Positions 26,339-36,100 of a stretch of DNA of 64,000 nt are shown here, piece by piece. The notes beneath the pieces were generated by a model that worked only from the letters and a program-made list of their open reading frames with translations, was not told the DNA's origin and ran no database searches. The DNA comes from Mycobacterium asiaticum. GTDB taxonomy: Bacteria > Actinomycetota > Actinomycetes > Mycobacteriales > Mycobacteriaceae. A program made the position numbers and the translations under genes. How positions within the stretch are numbered: the stretch's first letter is position 1; the number at the start of each line of letters is the position of its first letter. The stretch is from assembly GCF_001673315.1 (NCBI RefSeq), contig NZ_LZLQ01000124.1, forward strand, positions 1 through 64,000. Direction: 5' to 3'.

Positions 26339-27142
26339 ATGAGCCTTCCGAAGCCGGACCAGAACGCAACCGTCGTCATCACCGGCGCCTCCTCGGGCAT
26401 CGGCACCGAACTGGCCAAGGGTTTGGCCGGTCGCGGATTTCCACTGATGCTCGTCGCGCGCCGCCGTGAACGTCTCGACGAGCTCGCCGGGCAGTTGCGC
26501 GAGGACCACCAGGTAGGCGTCGAGGTGCTGCCGCTCGACCTTTCCGACACCACATCTCGCGGCGAGCTCGTCGACCGGCTGCGTACCGACCCGATCGGCG
26601 GCCTGTGCAACAGTGCCGGTTTCGGCACCAGCGGCAACTTTTGGGAGTCGCCTTTCGAACGGGAAAGCGAGCAGGTCACCCTCAATGCGCTGGCGCTGAC
26701 CGAACTCACGCACGCGGCGCTGCCCGGCATGGTCGAGCGCGGGGCCGGTGCGGTGCTGAACATCGCTTCGATCGCCGGCTTTCAGCCGATCCCGTACATG
26801 GCCGTCTACTCGGCGACCAAAGCGTTCGTGCTGACGTTCTCCGAGGCCGTGCAGGAAGAGTTGCATGGCACCGGGGTCTCGGTCACGGCGTTGTGCCCTG
26901 GGCCGGTGCCCACCGAATGGGCGCAGATCGCCGATGCCGAACGGTTCAGCATTCCGTTGGCGCAAGTCTCGCCGCACGAGGTGGCCGAGCAGGCGATCCA
27001 GGGGATGCTGGCCGGCAAGCGCACGGTGGTCCCGGGAGTGGTGCCCAAGGTTGTCAGCACCAGCGGGCGGCTTATTCCGCGCAGTCTGCTGTTGCCCGGC
27101 ATCCGGATCGGGAACAAATTGCGCGGTGGGCCTGGTCGCTGA
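26339..27142 (+). CDS. Short-chain dehydrogenase/reductase (Rv1544-like)
   Basis: This 267-residue SDR is of the ketoacyl-reductase type. The cofactor loop is TGASSGIGTELA, the Ser is in NIASIAGFQ and the active Tyr/Lys in YSATKAF; PGPVPTEW follows as in DltE/YdfG-like members. It begins four bases after the previous SDR gene and probably acts with it on the same lipid or ketone. It ends nine bases before the end of the convergent kinase-like gene. Confidence 0.9.
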   Translation: MSLPKPDQNATVVITGASSGIGTELAKGLAGRGFPLMLVARRRERLDELAGQLREDHQVGVEVLPLDLSDTTSRGELVDRLRTDPIGGLCNSAGFGTSGNFWESPFERESEQVTLNALALTELTHAALPGMVERGAGAVLNIASIAGFQPIPYMAVYSATKAFVLTFSEAVQEELHGTGVSVTALCPGPVPTEWAQIADAERFSIPLAQVSPHEVAEQAIQGMLAGKRTVVPGVVPKVVSTSGRLIPRSLLLPGIRIGNKLRGGPGR

Positions 27143-27151
27143 GGCAGCCGC

Positions 27152-28813
27152 TCAGCTGTCGGGTGGGATCTTCAACACCTGACCGGGCCGGGAGATCTTG
27201 TCGGATTTGTCGGAAACAGCCGAGGTCAGGACGTAGAGGGTGTCGGCTGAATCGACCGCGATGTCATTGCTGTTCGCGGCCAGGGGCACCTTGACGACGC
27301 TGCCGCCCGCCGGGAGCTCGAAGAATCCGCGTCCGAAGGCGTCGGCGACGAAGATGTTTCCGCTGCTGTCGAAAGCCACGTGACGCGGCTCCAACAGGTC
27401 GGGGATGGGCAGCGTCATCGGGGCGGTGGCACCGGCCGGCAGCTTCAACACGCGGCCATGGCCGCCGCCCCTGACTCCGGCGCAGATGAAGACGTTCCCG
27501 GCGTCGTCCACCTCGATCCCGCGAGGCAGGAACAGGTCGCCGAAGGACAGGTCGGTTGGCCGGTTTTCACCCGGAGCCAGCTTCTTGGCCCCGTACTTCA
27601 GATTTCGGTCCGACAAGCTACCCAGTAGACCGCCGACCGCATAGGTGTTGCCTGTCCCGTCCACCGCAATGGCCTGGATCGAGGAGAATCCCCGGAACGG
27701 CAACCGAATTGGGGACTTGCCCGACTCCACAAACCACACCTGAGCGCCGGTGCTGAAGTAGATGTTTCCCGCCTTGTCGACGGCCAGGTCGGAGGCCATG
27801 CGCAGATCCACCCCGGGGACATCCAGCGTGGTCGCGGCGCTGCCCCCGGGTGTCAGCTTGAACAGCTGTGCCGGCAGCGAATCGAAGGTGCCCGCGTCAG
27901 GTGGCGGCGCGATCGAGGCCAGCACGTAGATGTTGCCCGCGCCGTCCACCCCCATGGCCTTTGTCGGATGCAGTCCGGGGAAAGGCAGTTCGATGGGTTG
28001 GCCGGCATAGGTGTGACGAGGCTTCGCGGCAGTCGGCGTGGGACTCGTGGAAGTGGTTGCCGCGGAATCGGTGTGACGGACCAGCCGTGGGATCGCAATA
28101 GCGCCGGCCACTACGGCTCCGACTATCACCACGGCGGCCACCACCGGCGCGATGCGGCGTCGCCGTCTCGGCGGGAAAGGCAGCGGTACCGGACGCGAGT
28201 GCGGATAGGACACCGTGGGTGACGGCGGATGGCTTGGATGCCATTGTGGCTGAGGGGGATTGGGGCTTTGCGGCGGTGGCGGGAGTTGCATGGTACGGGT
28301 CGCCGCCTCCGAAGGACCCGAGACCGGACGCGGGCCGGCGCGAAGCGCGTTTTGCGCGGCGGCCACCAGATCCCCGGCGCTGCGGTAGCGGTCTTCGGCA
28401 TCGGTCGCCAGCCCCCTGGCGAGGACGTCATCGAATGCAGGAGGAATGTCGGCGCGCAACTCGCTCGGGCGCGAGACACGCCCACCGGGACCGGAGGCAT
28501 CCGGCGGGTGTCCGGTCAAGCACTCGTACAACACAGCCGCCAGCGCGTGGACGTCGGCTCGGTACGTCGCCTCGGTGTTTGTGACCAGGGACCGGGTGCG
28601 ATCGGTCGACGGCGTCGCGCCGCCGACGTCGCCAAGCAAGGCGGAGCCGTCACCACCGAGGAGGATGCTGTCGGTGGTGACGTCGCGATGCACGGCTTGG
28701 CTTGCGTGAGCCGTATCGACCCCAGCCGCAACCTGGCGCAGCACGTCGACCGCGCGTCCGGGATCGAGCGGCCCGCCTTGTGCCAGAACGGCTTTGAGAC
28801 TGCGCACGTCCAT
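27152..28813 (-). CDS. PknD-like NHL-repeat membrane protein with a truncated, inactive kinase lobe
   Basis: This 553-residue protein starts where the C-lobe of a Ser/Thr kinase should begin and has no glycine loop or ATP-binding lysine. The catalytic loop reads HRDVTTDS (residues 42-49) instead of HRDVKPAN, and the metal motif DFG reads DVG (62-64). The activation segment has no APE. A Pro-rich linker, one membrane segment (about residues 225-245) and an extracytoplasmic NHL beta-propeller (repeated VDGAGNIYV-type units) follow. The ATG at 28813 overlaps the stop of the upstream kinase gene (TGATG) with GGGAGC before it, so this shortened start looks genuine. It is probably a pseudokinase sensor partner; no phosphotransfer is expected. 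Confidence 0.88.
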   Translation of the reverse strand: MDVRSLKAVLAQGGPLDPGRAVDVLRQVAAGVDTAHASQAVHRDVTTDSILLGGDGSALLGDVGGATPSTDRTRSLVTNTEATYRADVHALAAVLYECLTGHPPDASGPGGRVSRPSELRADIPPAFDDVLARGLATDAEDRYRSAGDLVAAAQNALRAGPRPVSGPSEAATRTMQLPPPPQSPNPPQPQWHPSHPPSPTVSYPHSRPVPLPFPPRRRRRIAPVVAAVVIVGAVVAGAIAIPRLVRHTDSAATTSTSPTPTAAKPRHTYAGQPIELPFPGLHPTKAMGVDGAGNIYVLASIAPPPDAGTFDSLPAQLFKLTPGGSAATTLDVPGVDLRMASDLAVDKAGNIYFSTGAQVWFVESGKSPIRLPFRGFSSIQAIAVDGTGNTYAVGGLLGSLSDRNLKYGAKKLAPGENRPTDLSFGDLFLPRGIEVDDAGNVFICAGVRGGGHGRVLKLPAGATAPMTLPIPDLLEPRHVAFDSSGNIFVADAFGRGFFELPAGGSVVKVPLAANSNDIAVDSADTLYVLTSAVSDKSDKISRPGQVLKIPPDS

Positions 28814-30687
28814 CAGCTCCCCCCCACCTTGAGAAGCCGGTTGTTCTCGGTCAGGTAAATGCCGCCCGCAGCGTCGACGGCCACACCGCCGAATGCTTGG
28901 TTCTCTGGCGCGAACAGCAGGGTCGAGGCGGTGGCACCCGCCGGAAGCTTTATCAGCCGGCCCCTGTTGTCGGCGTTGTCGATGACGTAGATGTTGCCCT
29001 GGCCGTCGATCGCGGCGCCCTGTGCCCGGCCGAGCTGACCGAACGGCAGCTGGGTCGGATTGGTGTCGCCGGGAGCCAATTTGAGCACCCGTCCCGACTC
29101 CAGCGCATAGACGTTGCCAGCACCGTCGACGGCGACCCCCTCGTACATTCCGCCGCCGAACGGCAGCACGGCAGGGGTGGTGGCCCCCACCGCGAGTGAA
29201 AGCACTCGATCGTTCGCGGCGACGAACACCGTCCCGGCGGCGTCGGCAGCTACACCGTTGGGGAACAACCGGCCGAAGGGCAACTCGACCGGGGTGGTGG
29301 CACCGGGGTCCAGTTTCCAGACCTTGCCGGTGTTGTCGCTGCGAGATAAGTCGGTGACGTACACGCCGCCGGCTCCGTCCACACTGATCCGTTTGGGTCG
29401 GGTGAGTCCGCGGAACGGCACTTCGACGGGTGCGGCGGCATTGGCGGCAAACCGGTAAACCCGGGCACTGCTGGTGTCAACGGCGTAGACATCCCCGCCG
29501 GGGCCGATCGCCACACCGCCGAGTTCGCCGTAACCGATGATCGGCAGGCGGGTGGCGTTCAGCGGCGGTGCGGCGCTGGTGACCGGTGGCGCGGCGGCAC
29601 TTGGGCTGGCGCTGGTGCTGGGGCTGGGGCTGGTGGAAGCGTGTTCGGACGGGCCGGGCGCGGCGATGACGGCGATTACCCCGGCCGTAACGGCGACCGT
29701 CGCGACCGCGCCTCCGATGAGTAGTGCGCGGCGGCGGGGCTTGCGCCGCACCGGGTTCGGGTCGTGGGCAGCAGGCGGCGGCCCCGGCGTTGTCCAGGGC
29801 TGGGTGGTCGCGCTCTGGTGCGGTGCGGGCGGTGCCCAGGCGGGCTGGTGCTGGGGTGTGCTCAGGGCGCGTTGCGCGGCGGCGCCCAGTTCGCCGGCGC
29901 TGCGGTAGCGATCCTCGGGTTCCTTCGCCATGCCGCGCGCGATCACCTCGTCGAACCCGACCGGGATGCCCGGCTGTTGCTGCGTCGGGCGGGGCGGCGG
30001 TGACGCCAGGTGGGCGGCGACCAATGCCGGTATCTCGGTTCGAGTTTCGTACGGCGCCGACCCGGTCAAGCATTCGTGCAGCACACAGGTCAGCGCGTAA
30101 ATGTCGGCTCCGGGAGTGACGACGCCGGAGGCGAGGCGCTCGGGGGCCAGGTAGGCGAACGAACCGACCGTGGTGCCCTCGCTGGTCAACTTGGTGTCGG
30201 TGGCCGCGTTGGCCAGCCCGAAGTCGACCAGACAGGCGAAGTCATCCTTGCCGAGCAGAATGTTGGCCGGTTTGACGTCGCGGTGGATCACGGTTTCGGC
30301 GTGCGCGGCGTCCAGTGCCGCGGCGATCTGACGGACGATGTTGACCGCTCGTGCCGGGGCGAGCGCTCCCTCACGCTCCAGGGTGCTTTGCAGGTCGGTG
30401 CCGTCGATCAGGCGCATATCGATGTACAGCTGCCCGTCGATCTCGCCGCAGCCGTGGATAGGCACGACATGCGGGTCGTGCAGTCGCCCGGCGGTGCGCG
30501 CCTCCCGGAAGAGCCGTTCCCGAAATGCCGGATTGTGCGAGTAGCTGCTGGACAGCAACTTCAGCGCCACCACGCGGTGCATCGCGGTGTCCTCGGCTTC
30601 GTAGACCTCACCGAAGCCGCCGGTGCCGATCAGGCGCCGCAATAGGTACGGGCCGAACCGGGTACCCACGCGCGGGCTCGAAGTCAT
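28813..30687 (-). CDS. Transmembrane Ser/Thr protein kinase with NHL propeller, PknD-like (second of three)
   Basis: This 624-residue receptor kinase has its glycine loop in GTGGFGEVYEAED (about residues 21-33), the ATP-binding Lys43 in ALKLL, the catalytic loop HRDVKPANILL and the metal motif VDFGLANAA, all intact. A Pro/Ser-rich linker leads to one membrane segment (LLIGGAVATVAVTAGVIAVI) and an outer NHL six-bladed propeller with repeated VDGAGNVYALESG-like units. It starts at an ATG overlapping the previous kinase stop (ATGA) and ends overlapping the next gene. By analogy with M. tuberculosis PknD the propeller senses an extracellular cue and dimerises the kinase. The ligand is unknown. 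Confidence 0.93.
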   Translation of the reverse strand: MTSSPRVGTRFGPYLLRRLIGTGGFGEVYEAEDTAMHRVVALKLLSSSYSHNPAFRERLFREARTAGRLHDPHVVPIHGCGEIDGQLYIDMRLIDGTDLQSTLEREGALAPARAVNIVRQIAAALDAAHAETVIHRDVKPANILLGKDDFACLVDFGLANAATDTKLTSEGTTVGSFAYLAPERLASGVVTPGADIYALTCVLHECLTGSAPYETRTEIPALVAAHLASPPPRPTQQQPGIPVGFDEVIARGMAKEPEDRYRSAGELGAAAQRALSTPQHQPAWAPPAPHQSATTQPWTTPGPPPAAHDPNPVRRKPRRRALLIGGAVATVAVTAGVIAVIAAPGPSEHASTSPSPSTSASPSAAAPPVTSAAPPLNATRLPIIGYGELGGVAIGPGGDVYAVDTSSARVYRFAANAAAPVEVPFRGLTRPKRISVDGAGGVYVTDLSRSDNTGKVWKLDPGATTPVELPFGRLFPNGVAADAAGTVFVAANDRVLSLAVGATTPAVLPFGGGMYEGVAVDGAGNVYALESGRVLKLAPGDTNPTQLPFGQLGRAQGAAIDGQGNIYVIDNADNRGRLIKLPAGATASTLLFAPENQAFGGVAVDAAGGIYLTENNRLLKVGGS

Positions 30688-32549
30688 TGCGCAGCACCCA
30701 ATTCCAGGACTTTCCCGGTGGCACAGTCGTCGTTTCGATGGCAGTCGGCGACGAAGAGGTTGCCGTCCTTGTCGACCGCTATGCCGAACGGGTAGTTCAA
30801 CCCGGGAAACGCCACCGGAGTGGCACTCGGCGCACCGGGCGCCAACTTGAAGATGCCGCGGCCGTCGATGTCTGAGACGTAGACATTGCCCCGCTTGTCC
30901 ACCGCCACACCGAACGGCTGCTGGAGCCCGGCGAACGGCAACTCGGTGGGGGTTTCGGCGCCGGGGGCCAACTTCAGCACATGCCGGTCCGTGCCGTCGG
31001 CGATATAGAGGTTGCCGGCATCGTCCACGGCGATGCCCGCGGGCGTGTTCAACAACGTCGTCGGCATCAGCACAGTAGGGCTGGTGGCGCCGGGAGGAAG
31101 CTTCAGCACCTGCCTCGAGGCGCCGTCCGAGACGAAGACGCTGCCGTCCTTGCCGATGGCCAGGCCGACCGGCCGGATGAGGTGGCCGAAGGGGGCCAGG
31201 GATGGCCCCCGGGCCCCCGGCGACAGCTTCCACACCGCGGGGGCGTGCAGGTCGGCCACATAGACATTGCCTGCCGGATCCACGGCCACGCCCTCGGGGA
31301 AGATCTCGCCAAAAGTCAGCTCGGTGGCGGAGGTCTGGCCGGCCGGTAGTTTCAGCACCCGACCGTTGGGAGCGGGGTTGCCCAATTCGGTGGCGTACAC
31401 CGCCCCGGTGTCGTCTACGGCTACGCCGTGCGTCTTCACCAGATCGGGGAAATTGACGACGATGGGCGCGGTCGGCGAGGGCCGGGGCCGGCTGGGTGCC
31501 GCCGGTTGTGCGCCGGGGGGACGGTGCGCGATCACAACGAACGCGACCGTAGCCGCGACCGCGACGAGCGCGACAGCGGCGACGATCATGTTGCGCCGCC
31601 GTGTTTTTCGTTGGCGCGGCTGGGCCCAGGCCGGTGGTGGGCCCGGCGGCGGCAGCGGCGCGACATCCGGGGACGGTGCGGCGGGGGGAGTGCCGACCAC
31701 CCAGTCGCGGGTGACCGGCGCGGGGGTCAGGGCGCGTTGGGCGGCCGCGGCGAAATCCCCGGCGCTCGGATAGCGATCGTCGGGATTCTTGGCCATGCCG
31801 CGGGCGATGACGGAGTCCAGTTCGGCCGGGATCCCGGCCCGGTGCTCGCTGGCCCGGGGAATCGGGGCGTTCAACTGAGCTTGCATCAGCGCGGGTATGT
31901 CGCGGTACTCGTGGTAAGGCGGGTCGCCGGTGAGGAGTTCGTACAACACGCAGGCGAGCGCGTACACGTCGCACCGACCGTCGACCGCGCCCCCGGAAAG
32001 ACGTTCCGGGGCAACGTAATCGAAGGTCCCGACAGCCGTGCCGGGTTTAGTGAGCCGGGCATCGCCGGCGGCGTTGGCCAGGCCGAAGTCGACCAGGCTG
32101 GCGAAATCGTCGCCCGACACCAGAATGTTGGCGGGTTTGACGTCCCGGTGGAGCACGGTTTCGGCGTGCGCGGCATCGAGCGCCGCGGCGGTCTGACGGA
32201 TCAGGTTCACCGCGCGGGCGGGCTCGAGGGGGCCGTCGCGCTTCAACAACGTCTCCAGGTCCTGGCCGCGGACCAGGCGCATGTCGATGTAGACCTGCCC
32301 GTCGATCTCTCCGCAGCTGTGGATCGGCAGTACGTGCGGTTCGCGGAGCCGTCCGGCGGTGTGGGCCTCCCGGAAGAGGCGTTCGCGGAACACCGGATTC
32401 GTGGAAAAGGTGCTGTTCAGCAGCTTGAGCGCGACGGCACGGTGCATCGTGGTGTCTTCGGCCTCGTACACCTCGCCGTATCCGCCGCTGCCCAACAATC
32501 GGATCAGCCGATATGGCCCGAACTGCGACCCCGTCCGATCCTCGACCAC
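30684..32549 (-). CDS. Transmembrane Ser/Thr protein kinase with NHL propeller, PknD-like (first of three)
   Basis: This 621-residue kinase heads a three-gene overlapping operon. It shows GSGGYGEVYEAED, the ATP-binding Lys42 in ALKLL, HRDVKPANILV and VDFGLANAA, so it should be active. The juxtamembrane region is Pro-rich, one membrane helix follows (IVAAVALVAVAATVAFVVIA), and the outer half is an NHL propeller with VDPAGNVYVADL-type blades. The GTG at 32549 is chosen because GGGAGA stands just before it and the kinase domain begins within ten residues. It is divergent from the START-like gene 81 bp away. I recall no kinase at this spot in M. tuberculosis. Confidence 0.93.
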   Translation of the reverse strand: MVEDRTGSQFGPYRLIRLLGSGGYGEVYEAEDTTMHRAVALKLLNSTFSTNPVFRERLFREAHTAGRLREPHVLPIHSCGEIDGQVYIDMRLVRGQDLETLLKRDGPLEPARAVNLIRQTAAALDAAHAETVLHRDVKPANILVSGDDFASLVDFGLANAAGDARLTKPGTAVGTFDYVAPERLSGGAVDGRCDVYALACVLYELLTGDPPYHEYRDIPALMQAQLNAPIPRASEHRAGIPAELDSVIARGMAKNPDDRYPSAGDFAAAAQRALTPAPVTRDWVVGTPPAAPSPDVAPLPPPGPPPAWAQPRQRKTRRRNMIVAAVALVAVAATVAFVVIAHRPPGAQPAAPSRPRPSPTAPIVVNFPDLVKTHGVAVDDTGAVYATELGNPAPNGRVLKLPAGQTSATELTFGEIFPEGVAVDPAGNVYVADLHAPAVWKLSPGARGPSLAPFGHLIRPVGLAIGKDGSVFVSDGASRQVLKLPPGATSPTVLMPTTLLNTPAGIAVDDAGNLYIADGTDRHVLKLAPGAETPTELPFAGLQQPFGVAVDKRGNVYVSDIDGRGIFKLAPGAPSATPVAFPGLNYPFGIAVDKDGNLFVADCHRNDDCATGKVLELGAAQ

Positions 32550-32617
32550 TACTCTCCCTCCGTTTCGTCGCCGAGCGTATCGTGACTGCGAGAAATGAGG
32601 CCGGTGAGCGCACCGGC

Positions 32618-32623
32618 TAGGCT
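32618..32623 (+). promoter_or_regulatory. Leaderless -10 box (TAGGCT) of the START-like gene
   Basis: TAGGCT ends seven bases before the ATG at 32631, so the mRNA should begin at or next to the start codon. No Shine-Dalgarno is visible. Confidence 0.55.
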
Positions 32624-32630
32624 CGCGGCC

Positions 32631-33062
32631 ATGGCTTCCGTCGAGGTGACCTCCGATGTGCCGATGACCCCGCAGGACATGTGGGAGCGCGTGTCGGACC
32701 TGTCCCAGTTGAATGAGTGGCTCGTCATGCACGAGGGCTGGCGCAGTGACGTGCCCGAGGAGATCACCGAAGGTACCCAGGTCGTCGGGGTGGCCCGCTC
32801 CAAGGGGTTGCGCAACCGGGTGACCTGGACGGTCACCAAATGGGACCCACCGCACCAGGTCGCGATGTCCGGGGACGGTAAAGGCGGAGCAAAGTACGGC
32901 GTTCGGGTCACAGTTACGCCCAAGGGCGACGGTTCCACCATGGGTCTGCGCCTTGAGCTGGGCGGCCGCGCGCTGTTCGGTCCCGTCGGCAAAGCCGCGG
33001 CCCGCGCCGTCAAGGGGGACGTGGAAAAGTCCCTCAAAAACTTCGTCGAGCTGTACGCCTGA
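32631..33062 (+). CDS. SRPBCC/START-like lipid-binding family protein (Rv1546-like)
   Basis: This 143-residue protein has the polyketide-cyclase/START fold pattern: MASVEVTSDVPMTPQDMWERVSDLSQLNEW, then WTVTKWDPPHQVAMSG in the middle, and a C-terminal amphipathic helix (VKGDVEKSLKNFVELYA). The ATG at 32631 matches the M. tuberculosis protein length I recall and fits a leaderless promoter. It is 67 bp upstream of dnaE1 on the same strand. The cavity of this fold binds hydrophobic ligands; the ligand here is unknown. Confidence 0.9.
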   Translation: MASVEVTSDVPMTPQDMWERVSDLSQLNEWLVMHEGWRSDVPEEITEGTQVVGVARSKGLRNRVTWTVTKWDPPHQVAMSGDGKGGAKYGVRVTVTPKGDGSTMGLRLELGGRALFGPVGKAAARAVKGDVEKSLKNFVELYA

Positions 33063-33129
33063 CAGCGGTAAGACACACTTCGCGACACGCCGGTGGGATG
33101 TCGGTAGTCGGTCATAGACTGGCGTCCCT

Positions 33130-36100
33130 ATGAGCGGTTCATCTTTCGGGTCCTCGTTTGTGCACCTGCACAACCACACCGAGTATTCGATGCTCGACGG
33201 TGCCGCGAAGATCACGCCGATGCTGGCCGAGGTAGAGCGGTTGGGCATGCCCGCGGTCGGGATGACCGACCACGGAAACATGTTCGGCGCCAGCGAGTTC
33301 TACAACACGGCTACCAAGGCCGGGGTCAAGCCGATCATCGGCGTGGAGGCCTATATCGCGCCCGGTTCTCGCTTCGACACCCGTCGCATCACCTGGGGGG
33401 ATCCCAGCCAGAAGGGTGACGACGTTTCGGGTAGCGGTTCCTATACGCACATGACGTTGATGGCCGAGAACGCGACCGGGTTGCGCAACCTGTTCAGGCT
33501 TTCCTCGCTGGCTTCGTTCGAAGGCCAACTCGGCAAGTGGTCGCGCATGGATGCCGAGCTCATCGCCGAGCACGCCGAGGGCATCATCGCCACCACGGGA
33601 TGTCCGTCGGGGGAGGTGCAGACGCGGCTGCGTCTCGGCCACGAACGCGAGGCGCTGGAGTCCGCCGCCAAGTGGCAGGAGATCTTCGGCGCCGAGAATT
33701 TCTTCCTCGAGCTGATGGATCACGGCATCTCGATCGAACAGCGGGTCCGGCAGGGTCTGCTCGAGATCGGGCGCAAGCTGAATATTCCGCCGCTGGCCAC
33801 CAATGACTGCCACTACGTCACCCGCGAGGCCGCCCACAATCACGAGGCGCTGCTGTGCGTGCAGACCGGCAAGACCCTGTCTGACCCCAACCGGTTCAAG
33901 TTCGACGGCGACGGTTACTACCTCAAGTCGGCCGCCGACATGCGCCGGCTCTGGGACGACGAGGTGCCCGGGGCCTGTGATTCGACGCTGTTGATCGCCG
34001 AACGGGTGCAGTCCTACGCGGACGTGTGGACCCCACGCGACCGCATGCCGGTCTTCCCGGTGCCCGAGGGGCACGACCAGGCATCCTGGCTGCGCCACGA
34101 GGTGATGGCCGGCCTGCAACGCCGGTTCCCGGCCGGTGTCGGCCAGGACTACCTCGACCGTGCGGACTACGAGATCAAGGTCATCTGCGACAAGGGCTTC
34201 CCCGCCTACTTCCTGATTGTGGCTGACCTGATCAACTACGCGCGGTCGGTCGACATCCGGGTGGGGCCCGGCCGTGGCTCGGCGGCAGGGTCGCTGGTGG
34301 CCTACGCGATGGGGATCACCAACATCGACCCGATCCCGCACGGTCTGTTGTTCGAACGCTTCCTCAACCCCGAGCGCCCGTCCGCACCCGACATCGACAT
34401 CGACTTCGACGACCGCCGTCGCGGCGAAATGGTGCGGTACGCCGCAGACAAGTGGGGTCACGATCGGGTCGCCCAGGTCATCACCTTCGGCACCATCAAA
34501 ACCAAAGCGGCACTGAAGGATTCGGCTCGGATCCACTACGGGCAGCCCGGGTTCGCGATCGCCGACCGGATCACCAAGGCGCTGCCGCCGCCGATCATGG
34601 CCAAAGACATTCCGCTGTCGGGGATCACTGACGCAAACCACGAACGCTTCAAGGAAGCCGCCGAGGTCCGCAGCCTGATCGAGACCGACCCCGATGTGCG
34701 CACCATCTATCAGACAGCGCGCGGCCTGGAAGGCCTGATCCGCAACGCCGGCGTGCACGCGTGCGCGGTGATCATGAGCAGCGAACCGCTGACCGAAGCC
34801 ATCCCGCTGTGGAAGCGACCGCAGGACGGCGCCATCATCACCGGCTGGGACTACCCGTCCTGCGAGGCCATCGGCCTGCTGAAGATGGATTTCCTGGGTC
34901 TGCGAAACCTGACGATCATCGGCGACGCGATCGAGAACATCAAAATCAACCGGGGCATCGACCTGGACCTGGAATCGGTGCCGCTGAACGACAAGGCCAC
35001 CTACGAGCTGCTGGGCCGAGGCGACACCCTGGGTGTGTTCCAGCTCGACGGCGGGCCGATGCGCGACTTGCTGCGCCGCATGCAGCCCACCGAGTTCAAC
35101 GACATCGTCGCGGTGCTGGCACTGTACCGGCCGGGCCCGATGGGCATGAACGCCCACAACGACTACGCCGACCGCAAGAACGGCCGCCAGCCGATCAAAC
35201 CCATCCACCCCGAACTGGAAGAGCCGCTGCGCGAGATCCTCTCGGAGACATACGGTCTCATCGTTTACCAAGAGCAGATCATGTTCATCGCCCAGAAGGT
35301 CGCCTCCTACACGATGGGTAAGGCCGACGCGCTGCGCAAGGCGATGGGCAAGAAGAAGCTCGAGGTGCTCGAGGCCGAGTACAAGGGCTTCTACGAGGGC
35401 ATGACGGCCAACGGTTTCTCCGATCGAGCGGTGAAAGCGTTGTGGGACACCATTCTTCCGTTCGCCGGGTATGCATTCAATAAATCGCATGCCGCCGGAT
35501 ACGGACTGGTCTCCTACTGGACCGCCTACCTCAAGGCCAACTATCCCGCGGAGTACATGGCGGGCCTGCTCACCTCCGTCGGCGACGATAAGGACAAGGC
35601 GGCGGTCTATCTGGCCGACTGCCGCAAGCTGGGCATCACCGTGCTGCCCCCGGACGTCAACGAGTCCCTGGTCAACTTCGCCTCGGTGGGCAAAGACATC
35701 CGCTTCGGGTTGGGCGCGGTGCGCAACGTCGGCGCCAATGTGGTGGGGTCGCTGATCAAGACCCGCAGCGAGAAGGGCAAGTTCACCGACTTCTCGGACT
35801 ACCTGAACAAGATCGACATTTCGGCGTGCAACAAGAAGGTCACCGAGTCGTTGATCAAGGCGGGCGCGTTCGATTCGCTCAGCCACCCCCGCAAGGGTCT
35901 GTTCCTGGTGCACACCGACGCCGTGGACTCGGTCCTGGGCACCAAGAAGGCCGAGGCGATGGGGCAGTTCGACCTGTTCGGCGGCGCTGATGGAGATGGT
36001 GCCTGCGACTCCGTGTTCACCATCAAAGTGCCCGAGGACGAGTGGGAGGACAAACACAAACTCGCCCTGGAACGGGAAATGCTGGGCCTGTACGTGTCCG

